The translations under genes were made by a program, and so were the position numbers. A DNA stretch of 64,000 nucleotides from assembly GCF_002973595.1 (NCBI RefSeq), contig NZ_PVEO01000008.1:1-64000 (forward strand), in the 5' to 3' direction. A model generated the notes under the pieces. The model was not told the origin of the DNA and ran no database searches. It was given only the letters and a program-made list of their open reading frames with translations. Position 1 is the first letter of the stretch. Each line of letters starts with the position of its first letter. Source of the DNA: Jejuia pallidilutea (lineage in GTDB: Bacteria > Bacteroidota > Bacteroidia > Flavobacteriales > Flavobacteriaceae). Shown in pieces: positions 7,353 to 17,076 of this stretch.

Positions 7353-9575
7353 TTAAAATCTAAATTCTAAACCAGCATAAGCTCCAAATGGATGGCCAGG
7401 GCGTAAACCGGCTGGAACTCTAGAAACTGCGTAAGTTTCATCTAATAAGTTTATAACATTTCCAGTAAGGCTTACGTGTTTATTAAAGTGGTATTTTCCT
7501 GAAAAATCTAAGATAAAGTTTGAAACAACGCCGTTTTCATTAGTAATGTCTTCGGTACCTGCTAGAGTTCTAAATGCACCATTAAAACGTCCGTTTACAA
7601 ATAATTCAAAAGATTTATGCTCTAACCCAATTGAGGTGTTAAATTGGTGTTTTGCAATGTATGGCAACTCATCGCCTTCGGTAACTTCTCCCCACAAGCC
7701 ATCATCACTACCAAAACTATTTAAAAACTCTGTATCGGTGTAAGTGTACCCAAATGTAAGCGGTAAATTAAACCTGATATTTTTTTCTAATAAATTGTAA
7801 TTTAAAAGTAACTCTATACCTTTTACAGCAACTTCACCAGCATTAAATTGGTCTAGCGAACCAGTACCGCCAGTAGCAGCTAAATCGCTTCCTAATAGGT
7901 TGCTGTAATCGTTGTAAAATGCAACTACATCACCTCTTATGCCCTTAAAGTTGAAACGAGAACCTAATTCGTAGTTAATACTTTCTTCAGATTCTTGGTC
8001 GGGTGAATTACCTGGGGGCGAGAAGCCTTTATGTACGCCACCATATAGAGAGGTGTAAGCGTTAAATTTATAGTTAAAACCTATTCCTGGAATAAAAATG
8101 TCTACTTTGTTCTCTCGCTCTGATATGTTTCTTCCTGTTCTATTTGGGTCGTCATTTCCGAAATCCTCTCTGTTTAAAACAATATTTTCATATCGAATAC
8201 CAGGTGTTAGTGTTAATTTATTATATTTTAATTTATAAAGTATAGAACCAGCAAAAGCATTAGCGCTACTAATTCTATTGGCATCGCTTCCTGGGGCTCC
8301 ATTTGAGGTAAGGTTCATTTCACCATTTACAATGTTATAACCATCTTTCCATTGATAGCGGTCTTCTTCATCATAATGGTAGCGCAAGCCAATTTCTAAA
8401 TCATGAAATACATTAGTGCCAGACCAATGAAAATCTAGCTTTGTTTGAATGCCTTGCGCCTTGTACCTTCTATTATTAGCTTTTAAGATAAGTGCATCTG
8501 CATTAGAGTTTACACTGCCATTAACTACAGAAAAATGATTTGGATAAGTTTCAGGACTATCAACAACTGATGAAATACCAACTTTGTCACCATTAAAAAC
8601 AACATCATTTAATTTATACCAATTTCTCGAAAATCCATTATAATACGCATCAGTGGTAATTCTAAAACGTTTTGAAAATTCAAGCTCATGGCTTACTGTA
8701 AATTGAATATGATCGTTGGTCATTTTATCATCTTGTGAAGAAGCATAACGACTAAATGGATTTGATGCAAAATCATCTTGTGACAATCCTAAATAGGTTT
8801 CGTTTGATACTTCATCGGAATATTGAAATTTAAAATTTACAGCTTGTTTTATTGTTGCATCTGGATTAGAATTCAATCTAAATTTAGCAACCACATCATT
8901 TTTATCAAAGCCAGTATTGCTGCCATCGGGTAAGTTTTTAAATCCGTCTGAATTGAAATTTAAAAACTCTATAGAATACCCTAAGTTTGTTCTGCTATCA
9001 CCTATTTTAGCGTGTATCTGGCCAGTATTAAAACTTCCATAACTAGCTTTTAAAGCACCTTGAAATGTGTTTGGTATTTGGGTACTTACCAAATTTATTG
9101 CACCACCAGTAGTAAAAGGACCGTATTGTATTTGGCTACTACCTTTTAAAATTTCAACAGCTTGCATTCTCGCTACCGAAGGAAAGTAATAGGCCGCTGG
9201 AGCACTGTATGGTGCAGGTGCAATTAAGATACCATCTTCCATAATTGATATTTTTGCACTACGCTCTGGAGAGGTGCCTCTTAAACTTATATTTGGTCTT
9301 AAACCAAAACCATCTTCCTCGTATATATTTACCCCTGGCACTGATCTTAGTACACGATTAATATCTGTGTAATTAAATTTAGCTAGTTCTTCTGGAGAAA
9401 TGTAGTAAGATGAACCTGTTCTGTTTTTTGCTTCGTATTTATTTCCAAAAATAACTTTGGTGCTAATAAGTACTTGGTCTAACTTTTGAATTGAATCTTT
9501 AGGTTTGTTTGCTTTTTCCTGAGCAAAGGTAATGCTGGCAAATAATAAAGCTAATAGTGTAGTTTTGATATTCAT
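7353..9575 (-). CDS. TonB-dependent outer-membrane receptor (FecA-like)
   Basis: A 740-residue receptor when started at 9575 (MNIKTTLLALLFASITFAQ, a clean signal peptide); an upstream ATG at 9644 would put 23 extra residues before it. A short TonB-box-like region is followed by the plug domain (about 45-170, with NRVLRSVPGVNIYEEDGFG and ILKGSSQIQYGPFTTGGAINLVST), then a 22-strand barrel ending in the aromatic signature YAGLEFRF. It lacks the N-terminal carboxypeptidase-like CNA-B domain of SusC proteins and has no SusD partner, so an iron-chelate or small-cofactor substrate is more likely than a glycan. It stands alone and is divergent from guaB. No Fur-type operator was identified by eye. 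Confidence 0.9.
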   Translation of the reverse strand: MNIKTTLLALLFASITFAQEKANKPKDSIQKLDQVLISTKVIFGNKYEAKNRTGSSYYISPEELAKFNYTDINRVLRSVPGVNIYEEDGFGLRPNISLRGTSPERSAKISIMEDGILIAPAPYSAPAAYYFPSVARMQAVEILKGSSQIQYGPFTTGGAINLVSTQIPNTFQGALKASYGSFNTGQIHAKIGDSRTNLGYSIEFLNFNSDGFKNLPDGSNTGFDKNDVVAKFRLNSNPDATIKQAVNFKFQYSDEVSNETYLGLSQDDFASNPFSRYASSQDDKMTNDHIQFTVSHELEFSKRFRITTDAYYNGFSRNWYKLNDVVFNGDKVGISSVVDSPETYPNHFSVVNGSVNSNADALILKANNRRYKAQGIQTKLDFHWSGTNVFHDLEIGLRYHYDEEDRYQWKDGYNIVNGEMNLTSNGAPGSDANRISSANAFAGSILYKLKYNKLTLTPGIRYENIVLNREDFGNDDPNRTGRNISERENKVDIFIPGIGFNYKFNAYTSLYGGVHKGFSPPGNSPDQESEESINYELGSRFNFKGIRGDVVAFYNDYSNLLGSDLAATGGTGSLDQFNAGEVAVKGIELLLNYNLLEKNIRFNLPLTFGYTYTDTEFLNSFGSDDGLWGEVTEGDELPYIAKHQFNTSIGLEHKSFELFVNGRFNGAFRTLAGTEDITNENGVVSNFILDFSGKYHFNKHVSLTGNVINLLDETYAVSRVPAGLRPGHPFGAYAGLEFRF

Positions 9576-9771
9576 TTTATTTAGACTGATTAAAAATAAT
9601 ATTTCAATTTCGACTGCAAAAATAGAAATGAATTTTACTTTCACAAAGCTTATTTAGAATAAATAAAAATAAATTTCTTAATATGTTGAATCATAGTTTT
9701 TTACTAAAGTTAAATTTTACTGGTCTGGACATAATAATAGTGTATTTAGCGCCTCGTATATAAAAAAAGCG

Positions 9772-9779
9772 TAAATTTG
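9772..9779 (+). promoter_or_regulatory. Promoter -7 box of guaB
   Basis: TAAATTTG fits TAnnTTTG, 26 bp before the guaB ATG. No TTG -33 box is present at 19 bp spacing. Confidence 0.5.
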
Positions 9780-9805
9780 CACGCAATTATAATCGTAATT
9801 GCAAC

Positions 9806-11278
9806 ATGACTGCACATCAAGACAAGATTTTAGGAGAAGGTTTAACATACGACGACGTTTTACTGGTTCCAGCCTTTTCAGAAGTTCTTCCAAGAGAAGT
9901 TAGTATACAATCTAAATTTACTCGTAATATAACCATTAATGTGCCTATTATTTCGGCAGCTATGGATACGGTTACTGAAAGTAAAATGGCCATAGCCATG
10001 GCGCAAGAAGGCGGTATTGGTGTACTACACAAAAACATGACGATTGAAGCACAGGCAATGAAAGTACGCCGTGTAAAACGTGCAGAAAGCGGAATGATTA
10101 TAGATCCTGTAACCCTTCCGTTAACCGCTACTGTAGCCGATGCTAAACTCAATATGGCAGAGCATAGTATTGGCGGCATACCTATCGTTACAGAAGACGG
10201 CACTTTAAAAGGTATTGTAACTAATCGCGATTTACGTTTTGAACACGAAAACAAAAAGTCTATTGCAGAAGTAATGACTGGCGAAAAGCTAGTAACAGCA
10301 CCAGTTGGTACTTCCTTAAAAGACGCCGAACTTATTCTTCAAGAACACAAAATTGAAAAATTATTAATTGTTGATGATAATTATAAGTTATCTGGATTAA
10401 TAACATTTAGGGATATTACAAAGCTAAGTCAAAAACCAAATGCAAATAAAGATGAATACGGACGTTTACGTGTAGCTGCCGCCATAGGAGTAACTGGAGA
10501 CGCTGTAGATAGAGCAGAGGCCTTAGTGAATGCTGGGGTAGATGCAGTGGTAATTGATACCGCACATGGGCATACCAAAGGCGTGGTTAGTGTTTTAAAA
10601 GATATAAAAAATAAATTTCCACAACTAGATGTTATTGTTGGTAATATAGCAACAGGTGCAGCAGCAAAATATTTGGTAGAAGCAGGTGCAGATGCTGTTA
10701 AGGTTGGTATTGGTCCTGGTTCAATTTGTACAACACGAGTTGTTGCAGGTGTAGGTTTTCCTCAATTTTCGGCAGTATTAGAAGTAGCAGCAGCTATTAA
10801 AGGTAGTGGTGTTCCTGTTATTGCAGATGGTGGTATTCGTTATACAGGCGACATACCTAAGGCCATAGCTGCAGGAGCAGATACGGTAATGTTGGGTTCG
10901 CTTTTGGCAGGAACCAAAGAATCTCCAGGTGAAACTATTATTTACGAAGGGCGTAAGTTTAAGTCTTACCGTGGTATGGGCTCGGTAGAAGCAATGAAAC
11001 AAGGTAGTAAAGATCGTTACTTTCAAGATGTGGAAGACGATATTAAAAAACTAGTACCGGAAGGTATCGTTGGGCGTGTGCCTTACAAAGGGGAGTTGAA
11101 CGAAAGCATTCACCAATTTATTGGAGGTTTACGAGCAGGAATGGGCTATTGTGGCGCTAAAGATATTGCTGCACTTCAACAAAGAGGTCAGTTTGTAAAA
11201 ATAACATCAAGCGGTATTAACGAAAGTCATCCGCACGATGTTACCATTACAAAGGAATCTCCAAATTATTCAAGGTAA
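9806..11278 (+). CDS. guaB: Inosine-5'-monophosphate dehydrogenase
   Basis: Oxidises IMP to XMP with NAD+, the committed step of guanine nucleotide synthesis. At 490 residues it has the normal bacterial length. Architecture: barrel start ([17 protein letters not shown]), two tandem CBS domains (about 95-210) that bind adenine nucleotides, and the second barrel half with the catalytic-loop motif [11 protein letters not shown] (Cys308), [22 protein letters not shown], the flap with YRGMGS, and the Arg-containing [13 protein letters not shown]. Monocistronic, with a 36-bp gap to the convergent response-regulator gene. Confidence 0.97.
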   Translation: MTAHQDKILGEGLTYDDVLLVPAFSEVLPREVSIQSKFTRNITINVPIISAAMDTVTESKMAIAMAQEGGIGVLHKNMTIEAQAMKVRRVKRAESGMIIDPVTLPLTATVADAKLNMAEHSIGGIPIVTEDGTLKGIVTNRDLRFEHENKKSIAEVMTGEKLVTAPVGTSLKDAELILQEHKIEKLLIVDDNYKLSGLITFRDITKLSQKPNANKDEYGRLRVAAAIGVTGDAVDRAEALVNAGVDAVVIDTAHGHTKGVVSVLKDIKNKFPQLDVIVGNIATGAAAKYLVEAGADAVKVGIGPGSICTTRVVAGVGFPQFSAVLEVAAAIKGSGVPVIADGGIRYTGDIPKAIAAGADTVMLGSLLAGTKESPGETIIYEGRKFKSYRGMGSVEAMKQGSKDRYFQDVEDDIKKLVPEGIVGRVPYKGELNESIHQFIGGLRAGMGYCGAKDIAALQQRGQFVKITSSGINESHPHDVTITKESPNYSR

Positions 11279-11314
11279 TATGTTGTATTGGTAATTACAG
11301 TTCTAATGTTGTAA

Positions 11315-12001
11315 TTATAGCGTATTATTTTTTAAGGTATATGCTATAAAATCTTCCTTAAACGCACGACCAATAGGCAATTTATGTTTGTTGGATAAGC
11401 TTACGGTGTTTCTCGTAAATTTTTCTATTTTTCTGGTATTTACAATATAAGATTTATGAATTCTTATAAATTGATTTTTAGGTAAAACTTCTAACCAGTG
11501 CCTTAAGGGTTCGCTAGATAGGTATTTCTTTTTTTCGGTTATTATCTCAGTATAATCTGCATCAGATTTTATAAATGAAATACTATTGATAATTATTTTA
11601 ATATGTTCAAAGCCAGATTTTATAAACAACTCCTTGGGTGGTTTATTTAAAGTCTTGTTCGGTAAAACTTTATGTACTGCTTTTAAAAAGCGCTCATAAG
11701 AAAAGGGTTTTAATAAATAATCTGTAACATTTAATTCATAACTTTCAATGGCATATTCCGAAAATGCTGTTGTTAAAATAATATGAGGTGCATTGGGCAA
11801 TGCTTTTAAAAAGTCTATACCAGATATTTTGGGTAAGTTTATATCTAGAAATATAAGATTTACAGGTTCAGATTTTAAAAAAATCATAGCTTCTAAAGCA
11901 TCAGGAAAAATAGCTACCAAGCTTAAGGTATCTGTATTTTCTATATATTTTTTTAAAATACGCTGCGCAGGTGGTTGGTCCTCAATTACAATACAAACCA
12001 T
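11315..12001 (-). CDS. LytTR-family response regulator
   Basis: A 228-residue cytoplasmic DNA-binding regulator. The N-terminal receiver domain (1-115) has the acidic pair Glu7/Asp8, phosphoacceptor Asp53 in LIFLDINLP, Thr77/Thr78 and Lys98 in LLKPF. The C-terminal LytTR DNA-binding domain (about 125-225) shows the family pattern FIKSDADYTEI...RIHKSYIVNTRKIE...LPIGRAFKE. The gene is 2 bp downstream of the sensor kinase, so the two form one operon. Candidate binding sites lie upstream of that operon at 13077-13106. The target is inferred to be the divergent beta-barrel gene and/or its own operon. Confidence 0.93.
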   Translation of the reverse strand: MVCIVIEDQPPAQRILKKYIENTDTLSLVAIFPDALEAMIFLKSEPVNLIFLDINLPKISGIDFLKALPNAPHIILTTAFSEYAIESYELNVTDYLLKPFSYERFLKAVHKVLPNKTLNKPPKELFIKSGFEHIKIIINSISFIKSDADYTEIITEKKKYLSSEPLRHWLEVLPKNQFIRIHKSYIVNTRKIEKFTRNTVSLSNKHKLPIGRAFKEDFIAYTLKNNTL

Positions 12002-12003
12002 AA

Positions 12004-13032
12004 TTAGGGGGTTTTGTGTAGGGTTAGCGTTAAACTCACTTCGTAATCTACGTCAGATTGTTTTATATCCAATCTGTAATTGTTTTTGTATAATAAATCC
12101 AGCCGTTTCTTTACGTTTTTCAATCCAATGCCATGTGTTAAATCGTCTTGTGTACTACCTGTAGGTTTGTAATTATTCTTGCAATTAAAAATTAAAATAT
12201 TGTCCCGCATATTAATATTAACATCAATTTTAATGTTTTTAGATTGTGATGTTTGGCTATGTTTAAAAGCATTTTCTATAAAAACTACCAAAATAAGTGG
12301 GGCAATTTTATACTCTGGATTTATATGTTTTGATGAAAACTCAATAACCCCACGATTTTCAATCTGTAACTTGTTCAACTCAGTAAAGTTCTTTAGGTGT
12401 TCAATTTCTTTTGTAAGGGGAACATACTTTGCTTTACATTCATAAAGCATATATCGTAATACAGAACTCAACTCTAATATTATAGAGGGCGTTTTTGGAG
12501 ATTGCTCTATGGCATAAGAGTATAGGTTATTTAAATTATTGAATAAAAAATGAGGGTTTATTTGAGATTTTAAAAACTGAAGCTCGCTTTCTTTAACAAG
12601 GGTAGACAGCTTTTCAACTTGTTTCTTGTTTTTTATAGCGTCCCACGTAAATTTAAAACCAGATAAAACAGCTACTGTAGGTAGAATTTCTACTAACGTA
12701 AAAAACACACCAGGAAAGGATTTAGAGCGCCTGCTATCTGCAAAAAATATTTGTTCCAGTACAAATTCTTCATTTATAATGGCTAAGGCCAAAACTAAAA
12801 ATAGCATTAAGAAGAATATGGAATATTTCTCTTTGTAAAAAAACTTTGGAAACAAAAAATAATTAATAATACCAGCGGTTACGGCACTATTTAAAAAGAA
12901 AACAAAACGATTTAATTCTAGTGCATTATCGTTTCTATTATATGCATAAAATAAAAACACCAGAATATGTAGGACAATTTGAAACGCAATTTCCTGCCAT
13001 GTAGTTAACAATGTTTTGTTACGTAGTGTCAT
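12004..13032 (-). CDS. LytS/YehU-type sensor histidine kinase
   Basis: A 342-residue membrane kinase partner of the LytTR regulator. Four hydrophobic segments lie in the first ~135 residues and carry no recognisable extracellular sensor domain. A short coiled coil leads to the His_kinase domain with the phosphorylated His161 in QINPHFLFNNLNNLYSYA, and then a degenerate HATPase with VFIENAFKHS (N-box) and GIGLKNVKKRLDLLY (G-box). This architecture is typical of the Bacteroidota YehU-like kinases. The signal sensed is unknown; it is probably perceived within the membrane domain. Confidence 0.92.
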   Translation of the reverse strand: MTLRNKTLLTTWQEIAFQIVLHILVFLFYAYNRNDNALELNRFVFFLNSAVTAGIINYFLFPKFFYKEKYSIFFLMLFLVLALAIINEEFVLEQIFFADSRRSKSFPGVFFTLVEILPTVAVLSGFKFTWDAIKNKKQVEKLSTLVKESELQFLKSQINPHFLFNNLNNLYSYAIEQSPKTPSIILELSSVLRYMLYECKAKYVPLTKEIEHLKNFTELNKLQIENRGVIEFSSKHINPEYKIAPLILVVFIENAFKHSQTSQSKNIKIDVNINMRDNILIFNCKNNYKPTGSTQDDLTHGIGLKNVKKRLDLLYKNNYRLDIKQSDVDYEVSLTLTLHKTP

Positions 13033-13076
13033 TTTTTATAAATGTACAATATAAAGCATAATCACTAAAAAAGATT

Positions 13077-13106
13077 ACCGTAAACAACATAAACAGCACT
13101 GTAAAC
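13077..13106. promoter_or_regulatory. Candidate LytTR operator: paired 9-bp direct repeats
   Basis: ACCGTAAAC (13077-13085) and ACTGTAAAC (13098-13106) are direct repeats separated by 12 bp, so their starts are 21 bp apart, two helical turns on one DNA face. LytTR regulators bind pairs of 9-bp imperfect direct repeats spaced 10-13 bp, with C-x-GT in the core. A third copy, inverted (GTTTACAG, 13152-13159), lies nearer the beta-barrel gene. The spacing and location fit, but binding is inferred. Confidence 0.5.
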
Positions 13107-13217
13107 GTACATTTTTAATTATAATTTGTCGATTAGTGGGCACCTTTTGTTGTTTACAGAATTTTGTTTAAGGTTAAACAAATAAACACTTACTTAGCAA
13201 AAAAAATATGTGCTAAA

Positions 13218-15593
13218 ATGAAAGTGTTCAGAACTATTAATTTCAGTCTTTTATGTTTTTTGTGTTTCGTTAGTTTAAAGGGATTATCGCAGGAAGTTAC
13301 AATAAGTGGTACAGTTGTAGAAGAGGTTTCTGGTCAGCCATTGGCCTACGCAACCGTGGTAATTGCAGATAAAGCAACAAAACAATCTATTACTGGAGCA
13401 ATGACTTTAGAAGACGGTACTTTTAAGGTAACTACCGAAGCTTCAAATTTTTTCATAGAAGTTAGCTTTATTGGCTTTCAAACCAAGACAATTACAACGT
13501 ATAGTATTAATAACGAAAATGTAGATTTAGGTATAATTACACTTACTGAAGATGCAGAACAGTTAGGAGAGGTTTTGGTAGAGGCCGAAGTGTCATCATC
13601 TCAATTTAAGCTAGATAAACGTGTATTTAATATAGGTAAAGACTTGAGTAGTACGGGTGCTAGTGCTTTAGAGGTTTTAAATAATGTGCCGTCTGTAAAT
13701 GTAGATATTGAAGGTGCTATAAGTTTACGGGGAAGTACGGGGGTACAGGTTTTAATTAATGGCAAACCGTCTATTTTAACTGAAGACGGTGGTGCTTTGG
13801 GCAGTATTACTGCCGATATGATAGATAGAATTGAAGTAATTACAAACCCTTCTGCTAAATATGATGCTGAAGGTACATCTGGAATTATAAACATAGTGAT
13901 AAAAAAAGACGAACGTAAAGGCATTAACGGTGCATTTAGCTTAAATACCGGTATACCAGACAATAATAGTTTTGGTTTAAGTTTAAATAAACGCTCTGAA
14001 AAGTTTAATTTATTTACCCAACTTGGTTTTGGAAGAAGGGTGTATCCCCGAGATTCTGAAAATATAAATGAAGACTTAGATACAGGTACATCTATTGTGA
14101 GCGTAGGTGAGGATTTAAGAGTTGAAAAATTCTATAATATTACCTTAGGTACAGACTATTATATAAATCCTACAAGCGTAATAACATTATCTGGAAATTT
14201 TGCTTACGAAATAGAAGATCAACCATCAGATATTAATTTTAAAGCTATTGATGCGAGTAATAATGTAACGTCTGAGTGGAACCGTTCTGAAACTACAGAA
14301 GCAACAAACCCAAAATGGCAATACGAATTAGTTTATAAGAAGGATTTTGCGGATCATGAAGACCATGATTTATTGTTAAGTGCTACAGGAAACTCTTTTG
14401 GGAAAGACTTAGAATCGTTATTTCAAGATACTACAATCTCTGGAACAGATAGAGATAATACCCAAAACACTAGAACAGATTACTCTGATAATACCTATAC
14501 CTTTAAGCTAGATTATACTAAACCGTTTTCTGAGATTTGGACTATGGAAACAGGCGCGCAATACGTAATTAACGATATTGGTAATGATTTTGAAGTTCAA
14601 AATTTAGTAGATGGCGTTTTTGAAACAGATTTGGGATTAACCAATAATTTTGAGTTCGACCAAAAAGTATTGGGCGCTTATTTAATTGGAGGATACGAAT
14701 ATGAAAAATGGGGCGTAAAAGGTGGATTACGATTAGAACAAACCGATTTAACTACCACACTTGTAACCACAAACGAATCTAACAACCAAAACTATACTAA
14801 TTTGTTTCCTAGTATTCATACGTCCTACAAGTTATCTAACGCTATATCGTTACAAGCAGGCTATTCAGCACGAATAAACAGGCCAGGGATGCGCGAGTTG
14901 AATCCGTTTTTTAATATTCGTAACAATTTTAATATTCGCCAAGGTAACCCAAACCTTAAGCCAGAGTTTACAGATTCTTATGAGCTTACCAGCATCTTTG
15001 ATATTGGAAAAACCGATTTAAATTTTGGTATTTTTCACCGCTTTACTACAGATGTTATAGAACGTATTTCGGTATTTGAGGATAACGTTAATATTAGTAT
15101 GCCAGAAAATATAGGAACTAATAGCACTATAGGTGTTGAGTTTAATACAAAGTATAGTCCTGCCAAATGGTTAACATTTAATGTTGATTTTAATTATAAT
15201 CAATTTAATAGAAAGGGAACGTTTGAGGCTACTATTTTTGACTTTAATGGTGATGAATGGAGTTCTAAACTTATGGCAAAATTTAAGCTGCCAGCAGATA
15301 TAGATTTAGAAGCGGTAGGAAATCACAGATCAAGAGTTAAAACCGTACAAGGTATAAGAAGTGCTAATACCTTTTTAGATATTGGTGTTCGTAAAAAAAT
15401 CCTTAAAGATAAAGGCGTTATTAATTTGAGCATACGAGATGTATTTAAATCTAGGTTTTTTGAGAATTTTATTGCACAAGGCAACTCAGAAGCTTACAGT
15501 TGGAGCAGGCGTGGACGTTTTGTAGCTATTGGATTTAGTTATGGCTTTGGTAAGGGAGAAGCCATGGAGTATTCTGGAGGAAAACGCCGATAA
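13218..15593 (+). CDS. TonB-dependent receptor-like outer-membrane beta-barrel protein (CarboxypepD_reg plus OMP_b-brl_3 type)
   Basis: A 791-residue outer-membrane protein started at 13218 (MKVFRTINFSLLCFLCF, a signal peptide ending KGLSQ); 18 upstream in-frame codons are rejected because they precede the signal peptide. Residues about 25-115 form a carboxypeptidase-regulatory-like (CNA-B) domain. Next comes a plug-like region (ALEVLNNVPSVNVDIEG, VQVLINGKPS, IDRIEVITNPSAKYDAEG), then a long barrel. This is the outer-membrane beta-barrel family common in Bacteroidota as a target of nearby LytTR systems. It is transcribed divergently from the kinase operon and is presumably controlled by it. 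Substrate unknown. Its stop is 4 bp from the convergent DUF192 gene. Confidence 0.88.
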   Translation: MKVFRTINFSLLCFLCFVSLKGLSQEVTISGTVVEEVSGQPLAYATVVIADKATKQSITGAMTLEDGTFKVTTEASNFFIEVSFIGFQTKTITTYSINNENVDLGIITLTEDAEQLGEVLVEAEVSSSQFKLDKRVFNIGKDLSSTGASALEVLNNVPSVNVDIEGAISLRGSTGVQVLINGKPSILTEDGGALGSITADMIDRIEVITNPSAKYDAEGTSGIINIVIKKDERKGINGAFSLNTGIPDNNSFGLSLNKRSEKFNLFTQLGFGRRVYPRDSENINEDLDTGTSIVSVGEDLRVEKFYNITLGTDYYINPTSVITLSGNFAYEIEDQPSDINFKAIDASNNVTSEWNRSETTEATNPKWQYELVYKKDFADHEDHDLLLSATGNSFGKDLESLFQDTTISGTDRDNTQNTRTDYSDNTYTFKLDYTKPFSEIWTMETGAQYVINDIGNDFEVQNLVDGVFETDLGLTNNFEFDQKVLGAYLIGGYEYEKWGVKGGLRLEQTDLTTTLVTTNESNNQNYTNLFPSIHTSYKLSNAISLQAGYSARINRPGMRELNPFFNIRNNFNIRQGNPNLKPEFTDSYELTSIFDIGKTDLNFGIFHRFTTDVIERISVFEDNVNISMPENIGTNSTIGVEFNTKYSPAKWLTFNVDFNYNQFNRKGTFEATIFDFNGDEWSSKLMAKFKLPADIDLEAVGNHRSRVKTVQGIRSANTFLDIGVRKKILKDKGVINLSIRDVFKSRFFENFIAQGNSEAYSWSRRGRFVAIGFSYGFGKGEAMEYSGGKRR

Positions 15594-15597
15594 TGCT

Positions 15598-16089
15598 TTA
15601 CATTTTATGAAAAGAAATAGAATCGTTTACCAAAAGGTGCCATGTATCTACCATTCCCGCATTAACTTCAAGTACGTATTTGGCAGGCCCACCAGAAGGT
15701 AGTGATGTTTCATCAAAAGGTTTTGCGTTTTTTTGAAAACTAATAACGGTTTTATTTGCATTTATATAAACAAGATCTAAAGGAATTCTTGTATTCTTCA
15801 TAAAGAAAAAGCGTTCGCGTTCATCTTCAAAAATAAAGAGCATGCCTTGGGAGTTTTTCATGCCATTGCGATACATTAGTCCTGTTTCTATATCATAATC
15901 GGTATCTGCAATTTCAATATCTAATTTTACTTTAAGCGAATCGGTTTCAGCATTAAAAATTAATAATTCCCCTTCTTTTGTAAAGTTAACCTCGGTTTGT
16001 TTTACTTGCTGCTTTTCTTCTTTACAAGATATTAAAACGGTTTGCAATACAACAACTACTAAAAAAAGAAAATTTCTAAACCCTCTCAT
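15598..16089 (-). CDS. DUF192-family lipoprotein
   Basis: A 163-residue protein with a lipoprotein signal (LQTVLISC, Cys22) and a DUF192 domain (about 50-160). The domain is recognised from ETGLMYRNGMKNSQGMLFIF, FFMKNTRIPLDLVYIN and VLEVNAGMVDTW. The fold is a small beta-barrel of unknown function. The gene follows lgt by only 2 bp, so its own lipidation enzyme is probably encoded on the same transcript. Confidence 0.88.
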   Translation of the reverse strand: MRGFRNFLFLVVVVLQTVLISCKEEKQQVKQTEVNFTKEGELLIFNAETDSLKVKLDIEIADTDYDIETGLMYRNGMKNSQGMLFIFEDERERFFFMKNTRIPLDLVYINANKTVISFQKNAKPFDETSLPSGGPAKYVLEVNAGMVDTWHLLVNDSISFHKM

Positions 16090-16091
16090 TT

Positions 16092-17012
16092 TTAACGCAC
16101 AGGAGTTTTGGGTTTGTATTTAAACATAAAATACAGCCCTAATATTACAAAAGGAATGCTTAACCATTGGCCAGTGTTTAAGGCCCAGGTTGCTCTATCG
16201 TCTACTTGAGCTTCTTTAACAAATTCTACAAAGAACCTAACCGTCCATAGCAATGCTAAAAACAACCCAAAAATAAATCCTGTTTGGTCTCTTTTTGGGG
16301 TTTTAGAGTAGAAATACCACAATATTAAGAATACAAAAATATAGCAGAACGACTCGTATAACTGTGCTGGATGCCTGTATGGTACTGCTTCCAATAATCC
16401 TGTATTATTGGCAATGGCAGCATAGGCAGCTTGTACATCTTTAATTCCTGTTATTCTTACGGCTTCATATTTATTGTAATAGTCTTGAATAAAACGTACG
16501 CCTAAAGGAAAATCACCAGAGGCTTTTCCAATAATTTCAGAATTTATAAAATTACCTATACGTACAAAAACAGCACCAGAAGCTACTGGAATAACCAATC
16601 GGTCTAAAATCCAAAGTAAGGATTTATAGTTATATTTTTTTCGGTACAAATACATGCCGATAATAATACCTATGGCAGCGCCATGACTTGCCAATCCTTG
16701 AAATCCGGTAAATTCTATACCATCTTTAAAGCTAAAGGGAAGAAATATGCTGAAAAAATCTTGTTTTATTAGTTCTGATTGATAAAAAAGTACGTGTCCT
16801 AATCGCGCACCTAACATAGTTGATAATACTACGTAAATAAACATGGGGTCTAGATATTCTAGCTTAACTTTTTCTTTGGTATAAATACGTTTCATGATAT
16901 ACCAACCCAAAATAAAAGCAATAACCCACATAAGACTGTAAAAGTGGAGTTTAAAATTACCAACGATATCTATTCCTGTAATGGGGTTCCAATCAAATTT
17001 TAATGCGTACAT
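16092..17012 (-). CDS. lgt: Prolipoprotein diacylglyceryl transferase
   Basis: An inner-membrane enzyme that moves diacylglycerol from phosphatidylglycerol to the lipobox Cys of prolipoproteins, the first step of lipoprotein maturation. The 306 residues include seven hydrophobic segments. The Lgt motifs are present: GARLGHVLFYQ near residue 75, the GNFINSEIIGK signature with GVRF, and HPAQLYESFCYI. It lies in a run with several lipoproteins (DUF192, cyclophilin-FKBP fusion, GldI), which are its likely substrates. The gap to the upstream PPIase gene is 64 bp. Confidence 0.96.
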   Translation of the reverse strand: MYALKFDWNPITGIDIVGNFKLHFYSLMWVIAFILGWYIMKRIYTKEKVKLEYLDPMFIYVVLSTMLGARLGHVLFYQSELIKQDFFSIFLPFSFKDGIEFTGFQGLASHGAAIGIIIGMYLYRKKYNYKSLLWILDRLVIPVASGAVFVRIGNFINSEIIGKASGDFPLGVRFIQDYYNKYEAVRITGIKDVQAAYAAIANNTGLLEAVPYRHPAQLYESFCYIFVFLILWYFYSKTPKRDQTGFIFGLFLALLWTVRFFVEFVKEAQVDDRATWALNTGQWLSIPFVILGLYFMFKYKPKTPVR

Positions 17013-17076
17013 AACTATTATTTTACAGCGTAAATATAAAGGTTTAACTACACTTATGTGTTAAAGTTTTGTTTAG

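Noticed and set aside
9817-10254. 145-codon frame antisense to guaB
   Set aside because: It lies wholly within conserved IMPDH coding sequence and has no promoter or family resemblance.
11292-11317. Possible terminator TAATTACA / TGTAATTA after guaB
   Set aside because: AT-only stem, no T-run, and the right arm overlaps the stop of the response-regulator gene; too weak to call.
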